64,000 bases of DNA from Macrothele yani (GCA_039090855.1 CM077034.1:225931331-225995330), one strand, 5' to 3'; numbered from the stretch's first letter, positions 12,226-22,466 are shown. The notes: generated by a model not told the origin, from the letters alone. Numbers and translations are program-made.

Positions 12226-12797
12226 CAAGAAACCAGTCCCACACACGCCAACTGTGAAGTTCGGCGGTGGTGGAATTATGCTATGGGGGTGTTTCTCCTG
12301 GTATGGCACGGGACCCTTGGTCGCAATTCCTGGTAGACTCAACGCCAAGACCTACTGCACCATTTTGGATGACCATGTGCTTCCTACGTTGCGGCAGTTT
12401 TACGGGGTGGACCCATGTTACTTTCAGGATGACAATGCCACCTGTCATGTTGCGAGGTCCACCATGGCTTGGTATGATGACAATGGGGTTAATTAATCGA
12501 ATGGACTGGCCTGCGCAGAGCTCGGACCTTAACATTATCGAGCACCTCTGGGATGAGTTGGAGCGTCGATGTAAGGGGTGCCCCCACCGTCCGAAATCAG
12601 TGAAGGAACCGACCTGTCTTCTCCAAGCCGAGTGGAAGAAAGTACCGCTGGCAGTCGTACAATGCCTGGTTGAGAGTATGCCCCGGAGGGTCGCAGCTGT
12701 AATCGCCGCTCGTGGAGGCTCCACCAACTATTGAAGGTGAATAAACTTCATTTTCCTTTGCTATCACAGGTGTGCATTTACTTGTTGGTAGATAGTG
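12226..12797 (+). pseudogene. Tc1-like transposase fragment (5-prime truncated)
   Basis: The fragment encodes the catalytic core and C-terminus of a Tc1-type DD34E transposase: [17 protein letters not shown], then [19 protein letters not shown] (second catalytic Asp in QDDN), then, after a frameshift near 12490, [20 protein letters not shown] (Glu of the triad), ending RGGSTNY. It is the same family as the element at 35998-37224, in opposite orientation. The right terminal repeat is present (CTTGTTGGTAGATAGTG ending at 12797, followed by TA); the left end and N-terminal half are missing. It is not functional. Confidence 0.88.
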
Positions 12798-12893
12798 TAT
12801 GTCATGGGGCATCGACTACACGCCGGTTTACGAGAGTGCCGGTTCGTGTTTTCTTCTAGGTGTGCAAACTTGTCTTCATTCAGGTGCTGATAC

Positions 12894-12894
12894 C

Positions 12895-12922
<28 letters not shown>
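12894..12922. repeat. Poly(A) run
   Basis: An A run of nearly 30 bases precedes sequence (12923-13336) rich in CATGACC/TCATGAC motifs. It could be the tail of a retroinsert or an element edge. I recognise nothing else in 12800-13336. Confidence 0.6.
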
Positions 12923-12926
<4 letters not shown>

Positions 12927-13336
12927 GACCACCTGCTCAATTTCACGACTTTTTCATGACCAGTAGACACCCAGAGAGCTCAGATTTTCACAAAGGTCAG
13001 TTCAATAAGAATTCAATACTTCACTTCTATGCATCATTACCAGACGAATTTTCATGATTGAAACGTAATGCAGCTGCGTGTGCCACAATGTTTGTGGGCA
13101 CCTATATCTGTAAACAAACTTTTTCATCGACAAATCTCAACAAATCAATGTCAAGAAACAAATTGACGGATAAAAACCTTTCTGTTCTTTTGCACATTGC
13201 TAGACCAACACTCTAACCAAATACAGGAAGATAACATCATAAATTCAAGCACAACCATTGCGTCAACTACATTGGCCCCTGGTAAGATATTTTCTCGGCC
13301 TACTACCCAAAATAGGTTGTGCACCTCTGATCAGAG

Positions 13337-14450
13337 TTCGCCGAAAAAATAATTTGAAGGAGTATTTTTACTCCTTTGGAAAAATTTAGGGAGTAATTTT
13401 TAAAAGAGGAGTATTTTAGAAAAATTAACGAGTGAAATAATAAAAAGAAAAAGTTGCGAAAACACCAGGAAATTATAAAAAAAAACCTGTTTTTTTTTTG
13501 GAAAAATTTAGGGAGTTATTTTTAAAAGTCAGGAGTATTTTTAGAAAAATTAACGAGTGAAATCAAAAAAAAAAAGTTGCGAAAACACCAGGAAATTATT
13601 AAAAAACCCCTGTTTTTTTGGAAAAATTTAGGGAGTTATTTTTACAAATGAGGAGTATTTTAGAAAAATTAACGAGTGAAATAAAAAAAAAAAAAGTTGC
13701 AAAAACACCAGGAAATTATAAACAAAACCCCTGTTTTTTTGGAAAAATTTAGGGAGTTATTTTTAAAAGTGAGGAGTATTTTAAAAAAATTAACGAGTGA
13801 AATAAAAAAAAAAGTTGCGAAAACACCAGGAAATAACCCTGTTTTTTTGGAAAATTTTAGGGAGTTATTTAAAAGTGAGGAGTATTTTTAGAAAAATTAA
13901 CGAGTGAAATAAAAAAAAAGTTGCGAAAACACCAGGAAATTATAAAAAAAACCTGTTTTTTTGGAAAAGTTTAGGGAGTTATTTTTAAAAGTGAGGAGTA
14001 TTTTAGAAAAATTAACGAGTGAAATAAAAAAAAAAGTTGCGAAAACACCAGAAAATGATAAAAAAAAAACGTTTTTTTTGGAAAAATTTAGGGAGTTATT
14101 TTTAAAAGTGAGGAGTATTTTAGAAAAATTAACGAGTGAAATAAAAAAAAAAGTTGCGAAAACACCAGGAAATTATTAAAAAAAAACCTGTTTTTTTGAA
14201 AAATTTAGGGAGTTATTTTTAAAAGTGGGGAGTATTTTAGAAAAATTAACGAGTGAAAGAAAAAAAAAAAGTTGCGAAAACACCAGGAAATTATAAAAAA
14301 AAACCTGTTTTTTTGGAAAAATTTAGGGAGTTATTTTTAAAAGTGGGGAGTATTTTAGAAAAATTAACGAGTGAAATAAAAAAAAAAAAGTTGCGAAAAC
14401 ACCGGGAAATTATTAAAAAAAAACTGTTTTTTTCTCATATTAAAAAAATA
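13337..14450. repeat. AT-rich tandem array, about 118-bp units
   Basis: About nine units, with the anchor AATTAACGAGTGAAAT recurring every 107-124 bp (13431, 13555, 13675, 13795, 13902, 14017 and on). Length differences come mostly from A and T runs. The first unit opens with TTCGCCGAAAAAATAATTTG and the last ends at TTCTCATATTAAAAAAATAT. Both boundary motifs recur, inverted, around the array at 62410-64000, so the two arrays are members of one repeat family. The short forward reading frames here are repeat-encoded and not genes. Confidence 0.9.
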
Positions 14451-15318
14451 TTTCACTACTACTGAATGCATTTGGATGTTTTGCTTCTTTTTTTAGTTAA
14501 AATATATATATATATAATACATAAATAACGTAAACACTACAAGCGCATGGAAAGTAATCCCTGGAAATTCTTTGTACCATTTTGGTAAAGAACAAGAATG
14601 AATTTCCAACTTTGACGTCGACGTAACACAACGCATTCTTTATTTTCTAATGAAGTGTCCATGTTCGTTGGCTGCTTTCGTATTTCCACCACTAGATTTT
14701 TGCAGATTTCATTGTTTCCTTCCTCTGCGTTTTGTTTCTTTTCTACACCAATGGACCGAGTCTAGCCGGAAAAAAAAAGACGTTAAAGTACGCTGTTTCG
14801 ACACATCATTCGATACTACAGTGTCTGATAAAGCTGTTTCAATCTCTACCAATCACGACCACGTACCACCGTCACGACGAAGTACAAATAACGACCAGAA
14901 GGCGCTCCGGAATTGCGATTGCGAAAGCGTACTTCACTCATCTGATCCAGCAACGAGCTGTAGCAGCAGTGAAAGGAATTTTGCGATGCAACTGCACTCC
15001 CGATGAGCCGATGACGTCAAGGTAAGGAACGACGTCTCCCTGACGTCACGCCCTGACTGGCTGGCGGATCACGCCGCCACCGCGGCCAGGTATGGATCGT
15101 CTACAACGTGAGACCTGGCCTGAGGTAACAAAGGATATCACTGATCACATGTTTGAAATACAAAATTCGAATAAAAAGTTGAAAATAAAAAATTTCCAGT
15201 TTAAAATTCTCTATTCGTATTTTTACGCGTTGGCAAAATTTCTGTGCATAAGCACACTTTTTTTCGACGCGTCATAGACACGTAATTACGCATTTTGGCG
15301 AACTCTGTCTCTGATATA
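14451..15318. other. Intron sequence without recognised genes
   Basis: This holds a (TA)n run at 14501-14516 and a GC-richer stretch at 14860-15130 with two perfect TGACGTCA palindromes (15012-15019 and 15041-15048). Forward frames at 14650-15006 and 14732-15025 resemble no family I know and overlap each other. I see no splice-consistent exon. Confidence 0.4.
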
Positions 15319-15560
15319 TAGGGTGATTGTAAACTCCATCAACAAAACAAGAGGGATGATAGTACACATCAAGACAAACAATATTTGCAATGGAACCTAG
15401 GGCCGCATTCCACTCCTAGTGCAAGAAAAGAGAACGCTCGAAAAACGTTCAGCAGGCACACAGAGTTCCGACCAGTGCACGAGATGCACATCAGGTGCAC
15501 TGGACACGTGCGTAGACAATGAGGAGCAAACATTTAAAAATGCAGCCAAACCCGTTCCGC

Positions 15561-16106
15561 AATATTACAGTGCGAACATTACATGAGAATGATTGTCTGG
15601 TGGGACCTTACCTCCTGCCAGAACATCTGACCCGCGCAGCGTATCGTGTGCAATATTACAGTGCGAACATTACATGAGAATGATTGTCTGGTGGGACTTT
15701 ACCTCCTGCCAGAACATCTGACCCGCGCAGCGTACCGTGTGCAATATTACAGTGCGAACATTACATGAGAATGATTGTCTGGTGGGACCTTACCCCCTGC
15801 CAGAACATCTGACCCGCACAGCATACCGTGTGCAATATTACAGTGCGAACATTACATGAGAATGATTGTCTGGTGGGTTCTTACCCCCTGCCAGAACATC
15901 TGACCCGTGCAGCGTACCGTGTGCAATATTACAGTGCGAACATTACATGAGAATGATTGTCTGGTGGGACCTTACCCCCTGCCAGAACATCTGACCCGCG
16001 CAGCGTACCGTGTGCCATATTACAGTGCGAACATTACATGAGAATGATTGTCTGGTGGGACCTTACCTCCTGCCAGAACATCTGACCTGCACAGCGTACC
16101 GTGTGT
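15561..16106 (+). repeat. Six-fold 91-bp tandem repeat inside a transposase gene
   Basis: AATATTACAGTGCGAACATTAC recurs at 15561, 15652, 15743, 15834, 15925 and 16016, exactly 91 bp apart. The repeat is a piece of the transposase coding sequence (ITVRTLHENDCLVGPYLLPEHL). Since 91 is not a multiple of three, each copy shifts the frame, and the encoded protein could not survive this. Copies differ by a few substitutions. Confidence 0.95.
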
Positions 16107-16484
16107 TCCTGGAGCAAGTGGTTCCCGGTCTGTTGCAGAATGTTCCGCTCACCACACGGAGGGACATGTGGTTTATGCATGATGGGGCCCCAGCACACTT
16201 TGCCACCAAGGTCCGATACTTCCTAAATGCGACATATCCCGGGCAGAGGATTGGACGCGGTGGACCTGAACCTTAATCCACTGGACTTCTTCTTAGGGCA
16301 CATGAAAAAATTGGTGTACGAGACACCTGTGGACTCCCTGGAAGATCTAGTCGCACAAATTGCTGTTGCTGCGGACAAGATCAACACCACACCGGCAGTC
16401 TATGAGAGGGTGCAACAGTCCTACATTCACCGATGTGGGCTTTGCAACGACGTCCTTGGATACCAGTTTGAGCAGCTCTTTTGA
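16010..16484 (+). pseudogene. Mariner-like transposase, C-terminal half
   Basis: The first frame (16010-16276) reads LLPEHLTCTAYRVFLEQVVPGLL, then DMWFMHDGAPAHFATKVRYFLN, then GQRIGRGGPEP. The second (16227-16484) continues NLNPLDFFLGHMKKLVYETPVDSLEDLVAQI. This layout (HDGAPAHF, RIGRGGP, PLDFFLW) is typical of a mariner-superfamily transposase common in arthropods, with catalytic Asp residues in HDGAPAHF and PLDFFL. A frameshift and a short deletion occur at 16225-16280, where the usual SPDL block is lost. The N-terminal half is replaced by the 91-bp array. It is non-functional. Confidence 0.85.
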
Positions 16485-16704
16485 GTCTTTCTCTGATGCA
16501 ATTGGAATTGTGCAACTCATAAATTAGGTGTGTCTCTTTGTTTTCATTGTTGAAGGCTCAACGTGGATGTGTAACTCTACTCTTTTCTGGCACTAGAAGT
16601 GGAAGGCAGCCCTAGGTTCCATTGCAAATATTGTTAGTCTTGATGAAGGAGTTTACAATCACCCTGTAGTGCACGTGACACTGTTAATAATATAAGAAAC
16701 TTAC

Positions 16705-16775
16705 CCCTTCATATGTCTTTGCTTCAACACCATGTTTCAAAGTTAAGGTAATTTCTCTATCCATGCCCCTCTGTC
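16705..16775 (-). CDS. TMED10: TMED10-like p24 receptor, short internal exon
   Basis: A 71-nt exon, too short to stand out as an open frame, links the two other TMED10 exons. With the single base carried over from the exon at 35721-35841 it gives 24 codons: G-QRGMDREITLTLKHGVEA then KTYEG. KHGVEAKxYE is the p24 signature between the GOLD domain and the coiled coil. The acceptor is TTATTTCAG (AG at 16776-16777) and the donor GTAAGTTTC (16696-16704). Joining to the exon at 7334-7460 gives [14 protein letters not shown], the expected order. It lies between a mariner-like element (to 16666) and a Tc1 element (from 16922), with only about 40 bp separating the mariner end from the donor-side exon edge. 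The identification rests on phase, splice sites and family motif together. Confidence 0.92.
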
Positions 16776-16828
16776 CTGAAATAATTAAAAATCAGACATT
16801 AAGAATATTATCAATGTGCATATATATA

Positions 16829-16921
16829 CACTGGTGTCCAAAAGCAATGTGACAAACACAAATTCACGAATAGCGCAAAATCCACATGGCAGTTTAATGA
16901 CAGTCGGTACCGACATACATA
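16829..16921. mobile_element. Possible Tc1-like terminal fragment
   Basis: TACACTGGTGTCCAAAAGC at 16827 looks like a Tc1-type end (TA followed by CACTGG). No partner end was found beyond 18440, so this is at most a leftover into which the element at 16922-18440 inserted. Confidence 0.35.
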
Positions 16922-18440
16922 CACTGCCGGACAATTGCTAAGGACGGATGACAATAGCAACGATAGCAACCATAAAATGGAAGTCAGGAAAATGTGGAAA
17001 TTAGCATAAGTGCAGGATACAGTAAGACGTGTTGTGCGCATGCAAATTTTGGATTGCCGAACTTGTTCGTGACGTCATAGCGCTGATAAGAGATATAAAG
17101 GATTTGACGCGTATTGACCGTTGTTGTTCAAACGCAAAGTTGAAAGGGAAAGAATCAATTGACGAACTTGCAATTTTCAGTATGTCTTCCCGACATCACC
17201 TAGATGATTTTACGCGTGGCCTCGTATTATTGGCAAGATTGAAGAAGGGCGAAAAATAACAGATGTTGCCAAGGAGTTCGACGTCAGCCACAGTGTTGTT
17301 TCAAGGCTTTGAAATCATTTCAAACAAATGGAGAGTGTAGCAAACGTCACGGGGGAGGTCGTGTTCGCAGTACGACACCTGCAGAAGATCGGTACATAGT
17401 GCTATCAACAAAAAGACACCGCGCAGCACAGCTAGTGAGGTAGCAAATCAGTTTATGGCTGCTACTGGCAAGCGGATCTCCCGAAAAACTGTCGCCAGGC
17501 GTTTGCATGAAGGAGGACTATACGCCCGCCATCCCCGTTGTGTGCATCCCATTGTCCAGACGTCACCGTACCGCCTGCTTGCAATGGTGCCATCAACATC
17601 GCAATTGGACTGATAACGACTGGTCTGCTGTCCTCTTCTCAGATGAGAGTAGATACAGTCTATCGTCTGATTGTCGACGACAACTGATCTGGCGTGATAG
17701 TGGTACTGCATATTGTCCAGCAAACATAGAGGAAAGGGACCGATATCCGACATGTAGTGTCATGGTATGGGCTGGCATCATGATCAATGGCCGTACGTCC
17801 CTCTATGTGCTTCCAACTGGGACTATGACTGGCCAACGATACATTAATGATGTTCTGCTACCTCATGTTCGCATGTTCCGTGGTGCTGTCGGTGATAAGA
17901 TTCATTTTCATGGACGACAACGCAACAAGTCATCGAACAGTCGCTGTCCAGGAGTGTCTTGAGAGCCTCGTATGGCCAGCACGTTCTCCAGATCTGAATC
18001 CCATTGAAAATGTGTGGGATGCTTTGGGGAGGAGTCTTGCTGGTCGCCAATGCCCTCCAATAAACAAGGACACCCTCATCCGTGCACTGACAGAGGAATG
18101 GGATAAATTACCCCAACAGCTGCTTGATAATGTTGTGCAAAGCATGACACGACGTGTGGAATCTTGCATCGCCCTCCATGGTGGCCATATCCCGTATTGA
18201 CATCTTACGCCTGCGGACGGTAATTGTATTTTTTTCACGTTTACGTATTCTGCACAAAATGGCCTGTTTGTCCCTTGAACACGTTCCAAAGCCTTCTGAT
18301 TTCAGAGCACAATAAATTGTCTTTCTTGTAATGTCCTGGCATTCTGACATTATTTTATTTCACTTGGCATCCAACCACACTTACTTTTTTATGCGCTATA
18401 TAGCCGTTTATGATCCGTCCTTAGCAATTGTCCAGCAGTG
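16922..18440 (+). mobile_element. Tc1-like transposon, full length, inactive
   Basis: The terminal inverted repeats are CACTGCCGGACAATTGCTAA at 16922 and its near-complement TTAGCAATTGTCCAGCAGTG ending at 18440; about 29 of the outer 32 positions match. Both ends are flanked by TA. Its length of 1519 bp is normal for Tc1 elements. It carries a broken transposase gene. Confidence 0.93.
17182..18200 (+). pseudogene. Tc1-like DD34E transposase pseudogene
   Basis: The gene starts MSSRHHLDDFTRGLVL (start at 17182, chosen because the helix-turn-helix region begins here). A frameshift near 17235 moves it to IGKIEEGRKITDVAKEF then DVSHSVVSRL, followed by a stop. The second paired-domain half (RISRKTVARRLHEGGL) lies near 17470. 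The catalytic core is VLFSDESRYSL (first Asp) in the frame 17507-17962. After a further frameshift near 17915 it continues FMDDNATSHRTVAV (second Asp) and WPARSPDLNPIENVWD (Glu) to the end HGGHIPY. All three triad residues remain, but at least two frameshifts and a stop inactivate the gene. Confidence 0.9.
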
Positions 18441-18873
18441 TATAACGCAGCAAAACGCTGCAGAAAAGGAATGCCATCACTGCATGAGCAGACGTGCCAG
18501 TTTTCAAAATCTGAAAATCGGGAAATTTTTACAGCTCATAAAATCACACGAGCGCTATTTTTTATTGATATTTTCCAGATGTAGGAACAATTTTCCAGAA
18601 GTAGTACACTCGTTGTCATAAAAATCCGTGCACCAAGAAGGAAGCGTCTGCTTAAAATGAGATTTTAGTAGTGAGATGGTACATGCCAAGGACAGAAGTG
18701 ATTACAACATCACAGCAGCAGGATGATTTCACGCGGACATGCGGTAAACATTCCGGTCGGCGTTAGCACCACTCGTGCTCAGATACATGCAATGATATGG
18801 TCTAGCATGGAGTCAAAGAGATGCCGTATGTTATCCTAGGGAAGATTGGCCCACACTTCTTGCAACTGATGCC

Positions 18874-18987
18874 CTAAATCACGAACACTGGGACATGGAG
18901 AAAGCTGGCTTCCCATTTGGTCCCCCACACATGCTCGATGGGTGAGAGATCAGGTGATCTGGCAAGACACGGAAGCATCAAAGCATG
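18874..18987 (-). pseudogene. Tc1 transposase C-terminal fragment
   Basis: The minus frame reads MLPCLARSPDLSPIEHVWGT, the block around the third catalytic residue (Glu) of a Tc1 DD34E transposase. It is cut at 18987 by the LINE insertion; the rest of the gene resumes at 21503. Confidence 0.8.
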
Positions 18988-21489
18988 GTTGGTTGGTTGG
19001 TTGATTTTTATGGCGCAAGGGCCATGGTTGGCCAAAGAGCGCCAGACACAAGACAAACAAACAGTATTAAAAAACGTGGCATAAATCCCAAAATCTGGCT
19101 GACCAAGTAAAACCGAACCATGAGAATGATGGAAGGGCCAAAAAAGACAATGAAACAAACAGTATTAAAAACACGGTACAATGGTTAGAAACTAGCCGAT
19201 TAAGTAAAACTGAGGAATGAGAATGATAAAACACATCACGAAAACGAACACAACTACACATAAGATGAGTCACAGGAGATGGACGAACTGTCGCTCTCCT
19301 CCCCCTTATGTTCCTCTATAATGTTGGTTGAGGGTGGGGACCTCGCTGAGTCTGAGACAGCTGCAATGTTGGTCAGTTGGACCGCGACAGTTGGATGGAC
19401 ACTGCACACCTTTGCGGATTTAGGGCCGGGTCTTCCACACGTGCAGGCTTTCTGCTGGGAACTGGAAGAGTCAGTCATCTTCAAAAGAGAAGGCGCAGAG
19501 TCAGCTGGTCGAATAAGCTGGAGCTCGGAGAAATCCACCTGTGTCGCTTGTTCAGCTGTAGATCTCTTGGCAAGTGCGGCGAGAGCTACAGGGCGCGGGA
19601 CAAAGGGCTGCACGGGTTGTGGCAGAGACTGAACTACTGCGGCAAAAGTACGCTGTCGTTTGTTGGGAATACCCAACTTGGCCTTGGCAGCAGGGTACGA
19701 GAGGCCTTCCAGGGTCTTGAGGCGCTGGATCGCCATCTCGTCCTTCAATTTCATACAGTTGCGGGAGTAAGCTGCATGGGCCTCACCACAGTTAACACAG
19801 CGGGCAGAAGAAGTGCAACCTTCCCCGTCATGTTCACTGGAGCCACAATTTGCGCAACGAGCGGAACTGTGACATGAACGTTGTGAATGCCCGTACCTCT
19901 GGCACCTGAAACAGCGCAGAGGACTGGGAATGTACGGGCGAACTCCACAGACCAAGTAGCCAGCCTTGATTTCGGTCGGAACTTTCGGGGAGTTAAAAGT
20001 CAAGATTACATTTTTAGACTTAATCAAAGAACCATCGCGCCGCAATATCATACGACGTGCAGCAATAACACCCTGATCTGCAAGTTCACTCACCAATTCG
20101 TCCTCACTGCATGGCAAGAGATCAAACTCTGAAATAACACCCCGAGAGGTGTTAAGAAACGGGTGAGGTGTCACTTTGACAGGAATGCCTTGAAGACTAG
20201 TGAGGTGCAGGAGAGTGTTACTCTGAGAAACACTGCAAGTTTGGACAAGCAGGTCCCCAGAGCAAAGCTTCCTCACAGACTTCAAGGAGCCAACTGCAGC
20301 GTCCAAAGCTTTAGAAATGAAAAAGGGAGATCTGGTGGACAGTCTCTCATTCGGATCGATGGATTCTACAACTAAGTGTGTAGCATGCATATTCACAGCA
20401 ATCGAGGGAAGACGACGCTTCGGAGCGACTGGTACAGCTGCCGAAGAAGAGGTTCCACGTTCTTGGTCCAGGTCATGATCTAAAGACTGTTTAAGGTTAT
20501 GGGACTTGGTAGGTTGAGAAGACGAAGGACAGCCGTTGTCAACTATCATTTTCTCAGGTGACTTGAATTTGGAGTTTTTGTTTTTACCCATGGAAAAAAG
20601 GAGGAGGATTCGTCTGCAGACTTCTCCACCCACCACCTAGCCCTACAAGGGAGAACTGGAGGTCTGCAAGCCAAGAAAATGACGCTGGACACAGTTCTGG
20701 AGCTTATACGCTGCAGATATAGTCCGTTGGCTGTGATCACACACACTCGGCGGACACTTCGGCCTCCGGGTACCGTCATGCCAACGCCTTTGGCATGATC
20801 CCACAGCCCCACGGGCTTACCTTGCCGTGCTATACGACAAAAGCCGCTAAAACCCTGTACACAACTTGGTACAAGACTTCTGACTAGAGGTGGGTTAGTC
20901 TCTAGCCTCCCGTTTACAGCGAAGCCGGGGTCGAAGAGGAGTGTTGGTACACAGAAGGCACTGCTCCGGTCTCCTGCGACCTCAGCCGCCAGACATCCCA
21001 TTTCCGCCTCACGGGTCTCCGCATGCGGCAAACATGCAGGTAGGTCTAGCACCCAAACCAGCTAAAAGGGAAAAAGTAATCCAAGGAAGACAAAACCCTG
21101 GAGTGGAACCTAAACGGAATCTCAGCAACCTACGAACTGAGCGGTTAATATAAACAGTTAGTAGTGGAGGGTAACAAAACCACAAGACCGAGGTGTTAGT
21201 ACATAGCGTGGTATCGATTAGGTAGAGTATACAACACGGGCAACTGGCCAGTGAAAAAATAAATAAAAACGAAAAAGCGAGACACAAGACCAGCTCGGGA
21301 TCGTGGGGCCGCGACTCCCCAACAGCTGGATGAACAGCCGTCCCTGCAAACTCCAACAGCACCGAAAAAAAAAAAAAAAAAAAAACAAGCGGTGGCATGA
21401 CATCAGATGTTGACCAGTCACAAGGTCAGCTCGGGCCGTGGGGGCGCCGCTCCCCAAATAACTGGAAAACCAGTTATCCCCATGCGGGC
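18988..21489 (-). mobile_element. ORF1-only LINE (non-autonomous), full insertion
   Basis: The insert is flanked by 13-bp near-identical duplications: GCATCAAAGCATG (18975-18987) and GCGTCAAAGCATG (21490-21502). On the minus strand it runs from a 5-prime region (21489-20640), through ORF1 (to 19254), to a short 3-prime region with TGGCGCAAGGGCCA (on +) and an (AACC)n tail at 18988-19004. The 5-prime region holds two related modules, each with CCCCACG...CCGAGCTG followed by TTGTG, near 21290-21320 and 21405-21460. No endonuclease or reverse transcriptase follows ORF1. A T-run at 21366-21385 (on the minus strand) separates the modules. Confidence 0.85.
19254..20591 (-). CDS. LINE ORF1 protein with three CCHC zinc knuckles
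   Basis: An intact frame of 445 codons from the Met at 20591 (MGKNKNSKFKSPEKM). An in-frame Met 15 codons further upstream exists, but its leader looks untranslated. Counting from the upstream Met, residues 240-294 hold three zinc knuckles: CFRCQRYGHSQRSC, CANCGSSEHDGEGC and CVNCGEAHAAYSRNC, followed by LEGLSYPAAKAKLG. The preceding region (about 80-235) resembles the RNA-binding domain of Jockey/I-type ORF1 proteins. Such proteins bind element RNA and chaperone it in cytoplasmic particles. The last third is Ser/Pro-rich with an acidic end (EEHKGEESDSSSISC). This is the longest intact frame in the window apart from the RTE reverse transcriptase. ORF2 is absent, so it would depend on enzymes from elsewhere. 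Confidence 0.88.
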   Translation of the reverse strand: MGKNKNSKFKSPEKMIVDNGCPSSSQPTKSHNLKQSLDHDLDQERGTSSSAAVPVAPKRRLPSIAVNMHATHLVVESIDPNERLSTRSPFFISKALDAAVGSLKSVRKLCSGDLLVQTCSVSQSNTLLHLTSLQGIPVKVTPHPFLNTSRGVISEFDLLPCSEDELVSELADQGVIAARRMILRRDGSLIKSKNVILTFNSPKVPTEIKAGYLVCGVRPYIPSPLRCFRCQRYGHSQRSCHSSARCANCGSSEHDGEGCTSSARCVNCGEAHAAYSRNCMKLKDEMAIQRLKTLEGLSYPAAKAKLGIPNKRQRTFAAVVQSLPQPVQPFVPRPVALAALAKRSTAEQATQVDFSELQLIRPADSAPSLLKMTDSSSSQQKACTCGRPGPKSAKVCSVHPTVAVQLTNIAAVSDSARSPPSTNIIEEHKGEESDSSSISCDSSYV

Positions 21490-21502
21490 GCGTCAAAGCA
21501 TG

Positions 21503-22216
21503 ACATAGACAGTCCTGGAGAACCCAAGCCATGGGCGGACGGGCGTTATCTTGTTGGAAAATGGCTCTGGGTCACACTGCTGAGAAAGGCAGCACATGGG
21601 GACGCAGGATCACGGCGACGGAAGACAGGCTGTCACACGCGATGGTTCCCCAGGCCATTACGCCTGCAGTTCGGGACGTGTGCTGCTGTACAGTTAGTTT
21701 GATATTGTAGTGCTCACCTGCGGTCCTCCACACTCTGACATGATGGTTGTCCGTTCCCATACAGAAGCGGGATTCGTCGCGGAACACTATACGTCACCAG
21801 TCCATAGCATTCCACGTTGCTCGCTGCTGACACCACTGAAATCGACGCCCACAATGGTCAGGTATTAATGGCAGAAAACGTAAGGGCAGCCGAGAGTGAT
21901 GATTCGCCTCTGCCAGGTATCTGGAAATGGTTCTGGCGGGCACAGGAGTCCCTTGTACAGCTGCCACATGTCTTTGGATATTGGACAAGGACGTCGTTGC
22001 ATCTCTACGTGCCACTCTCACGATCCCACGGAAATCTGTGCTGGTGGCGTGTCTGGGTCATCTAGAGCTGGTCCGCCGTGTCTGGGTGACTTCCTGTGTC
22101 AATTGCTCCCGACACGACCTCACTGTACTGTCCGACCGGCCCAAATGGTGGCCGATTCGGTGTGTTGGCCACCCTGCCTTTGTCATCCCAACGATACGGT
22201 CTCGTTCAAACTCCAT
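21503..22216 (-). pseudogene. Tc1 transposase N-terminal and core fragment
   Basis: Reading the minus strand from 22216: MEFERDRIVGMTKAGWPTHR and IGHHLGRSDSTVRSC form the first helix-turn-helix. A frame change leads to MRVARRDATTSLSNIQRHV and PARTISRYLAEA. The core follows as MFRDESRFCMGTDNHHVRVW (first catalytic Asp in RDESRF). Then the frame decays toward the LINE insertion point. It is the same gene as the fragment at 18874-18987. At least two frameshifts were seen. Confidence 0.82.
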
Positions 22217-22466
22217 CAGTTGACCGTACACACATACTACCTACGGCCAGGGGCGTAAAGATAGCCCCCGCAATGCCGGGGGCCCCGTGAATTTTAGGGG
22301 GCCCAGATCTATGTATGCATTTTTTTTTATTTAGCAATTTAATTTTAGACAAGAGGTTCACTACTTTCTCCAAAGAATTTTGTCTTAAAATTTCTGTCTT
22401 TTGGATACGAAAGTTTTTAAACTAAAGGGCCCCATTGACACAGATTTTTATCTGTGCACCGTTTAG

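Larger units (their letters stand above)
15319..16666 (+). mobile_element. Mariner-superfamily element with long imperfect TIRs
   Basis: The ends are inverted copies: AGGGTGATTGTAAACTCC at the left and GGAGTTTACAATCACCCTG ending at 16666, each next to TA. The similarity continues inward for about 100 bp (AACAATATTTGCAATGGAACCTAGGG near 15389, mirrored near 16607-16632), so the terminal repeats are long. The interior carries a broken transposase and a tandem expansion. The left outermost base pair is changed (TA for CA). The element lies antisense to TMED10, between exons. Confidence 0.88.

Noticed and set aside
12281..12727. A 148-codon minus-strand frame
   Set aside because: It is the antisense shadow of the Tc1 transposase fragment. 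The same shadow appears at 36068-36292.
13697..14465. Lys-rich proteins with repeats (EKFRELFLKVRSILEKL-like)
   Set aside because: The frames come from an AT-rich tandem array whose unit length varies and breaks the frame.
14650..15025. Two overlapping forward frames that might be a small gene
   Set aside because: They resemble no known family, use different frames of the same DNA, and show no splice or start context that I can support.
20546..21052. A 168-codon minus frame upstream of LINE ORF1
   Set aside because: It overlaps the ORF1 start in another frame and lies in the 5-prime region of the element. No domain was seen.
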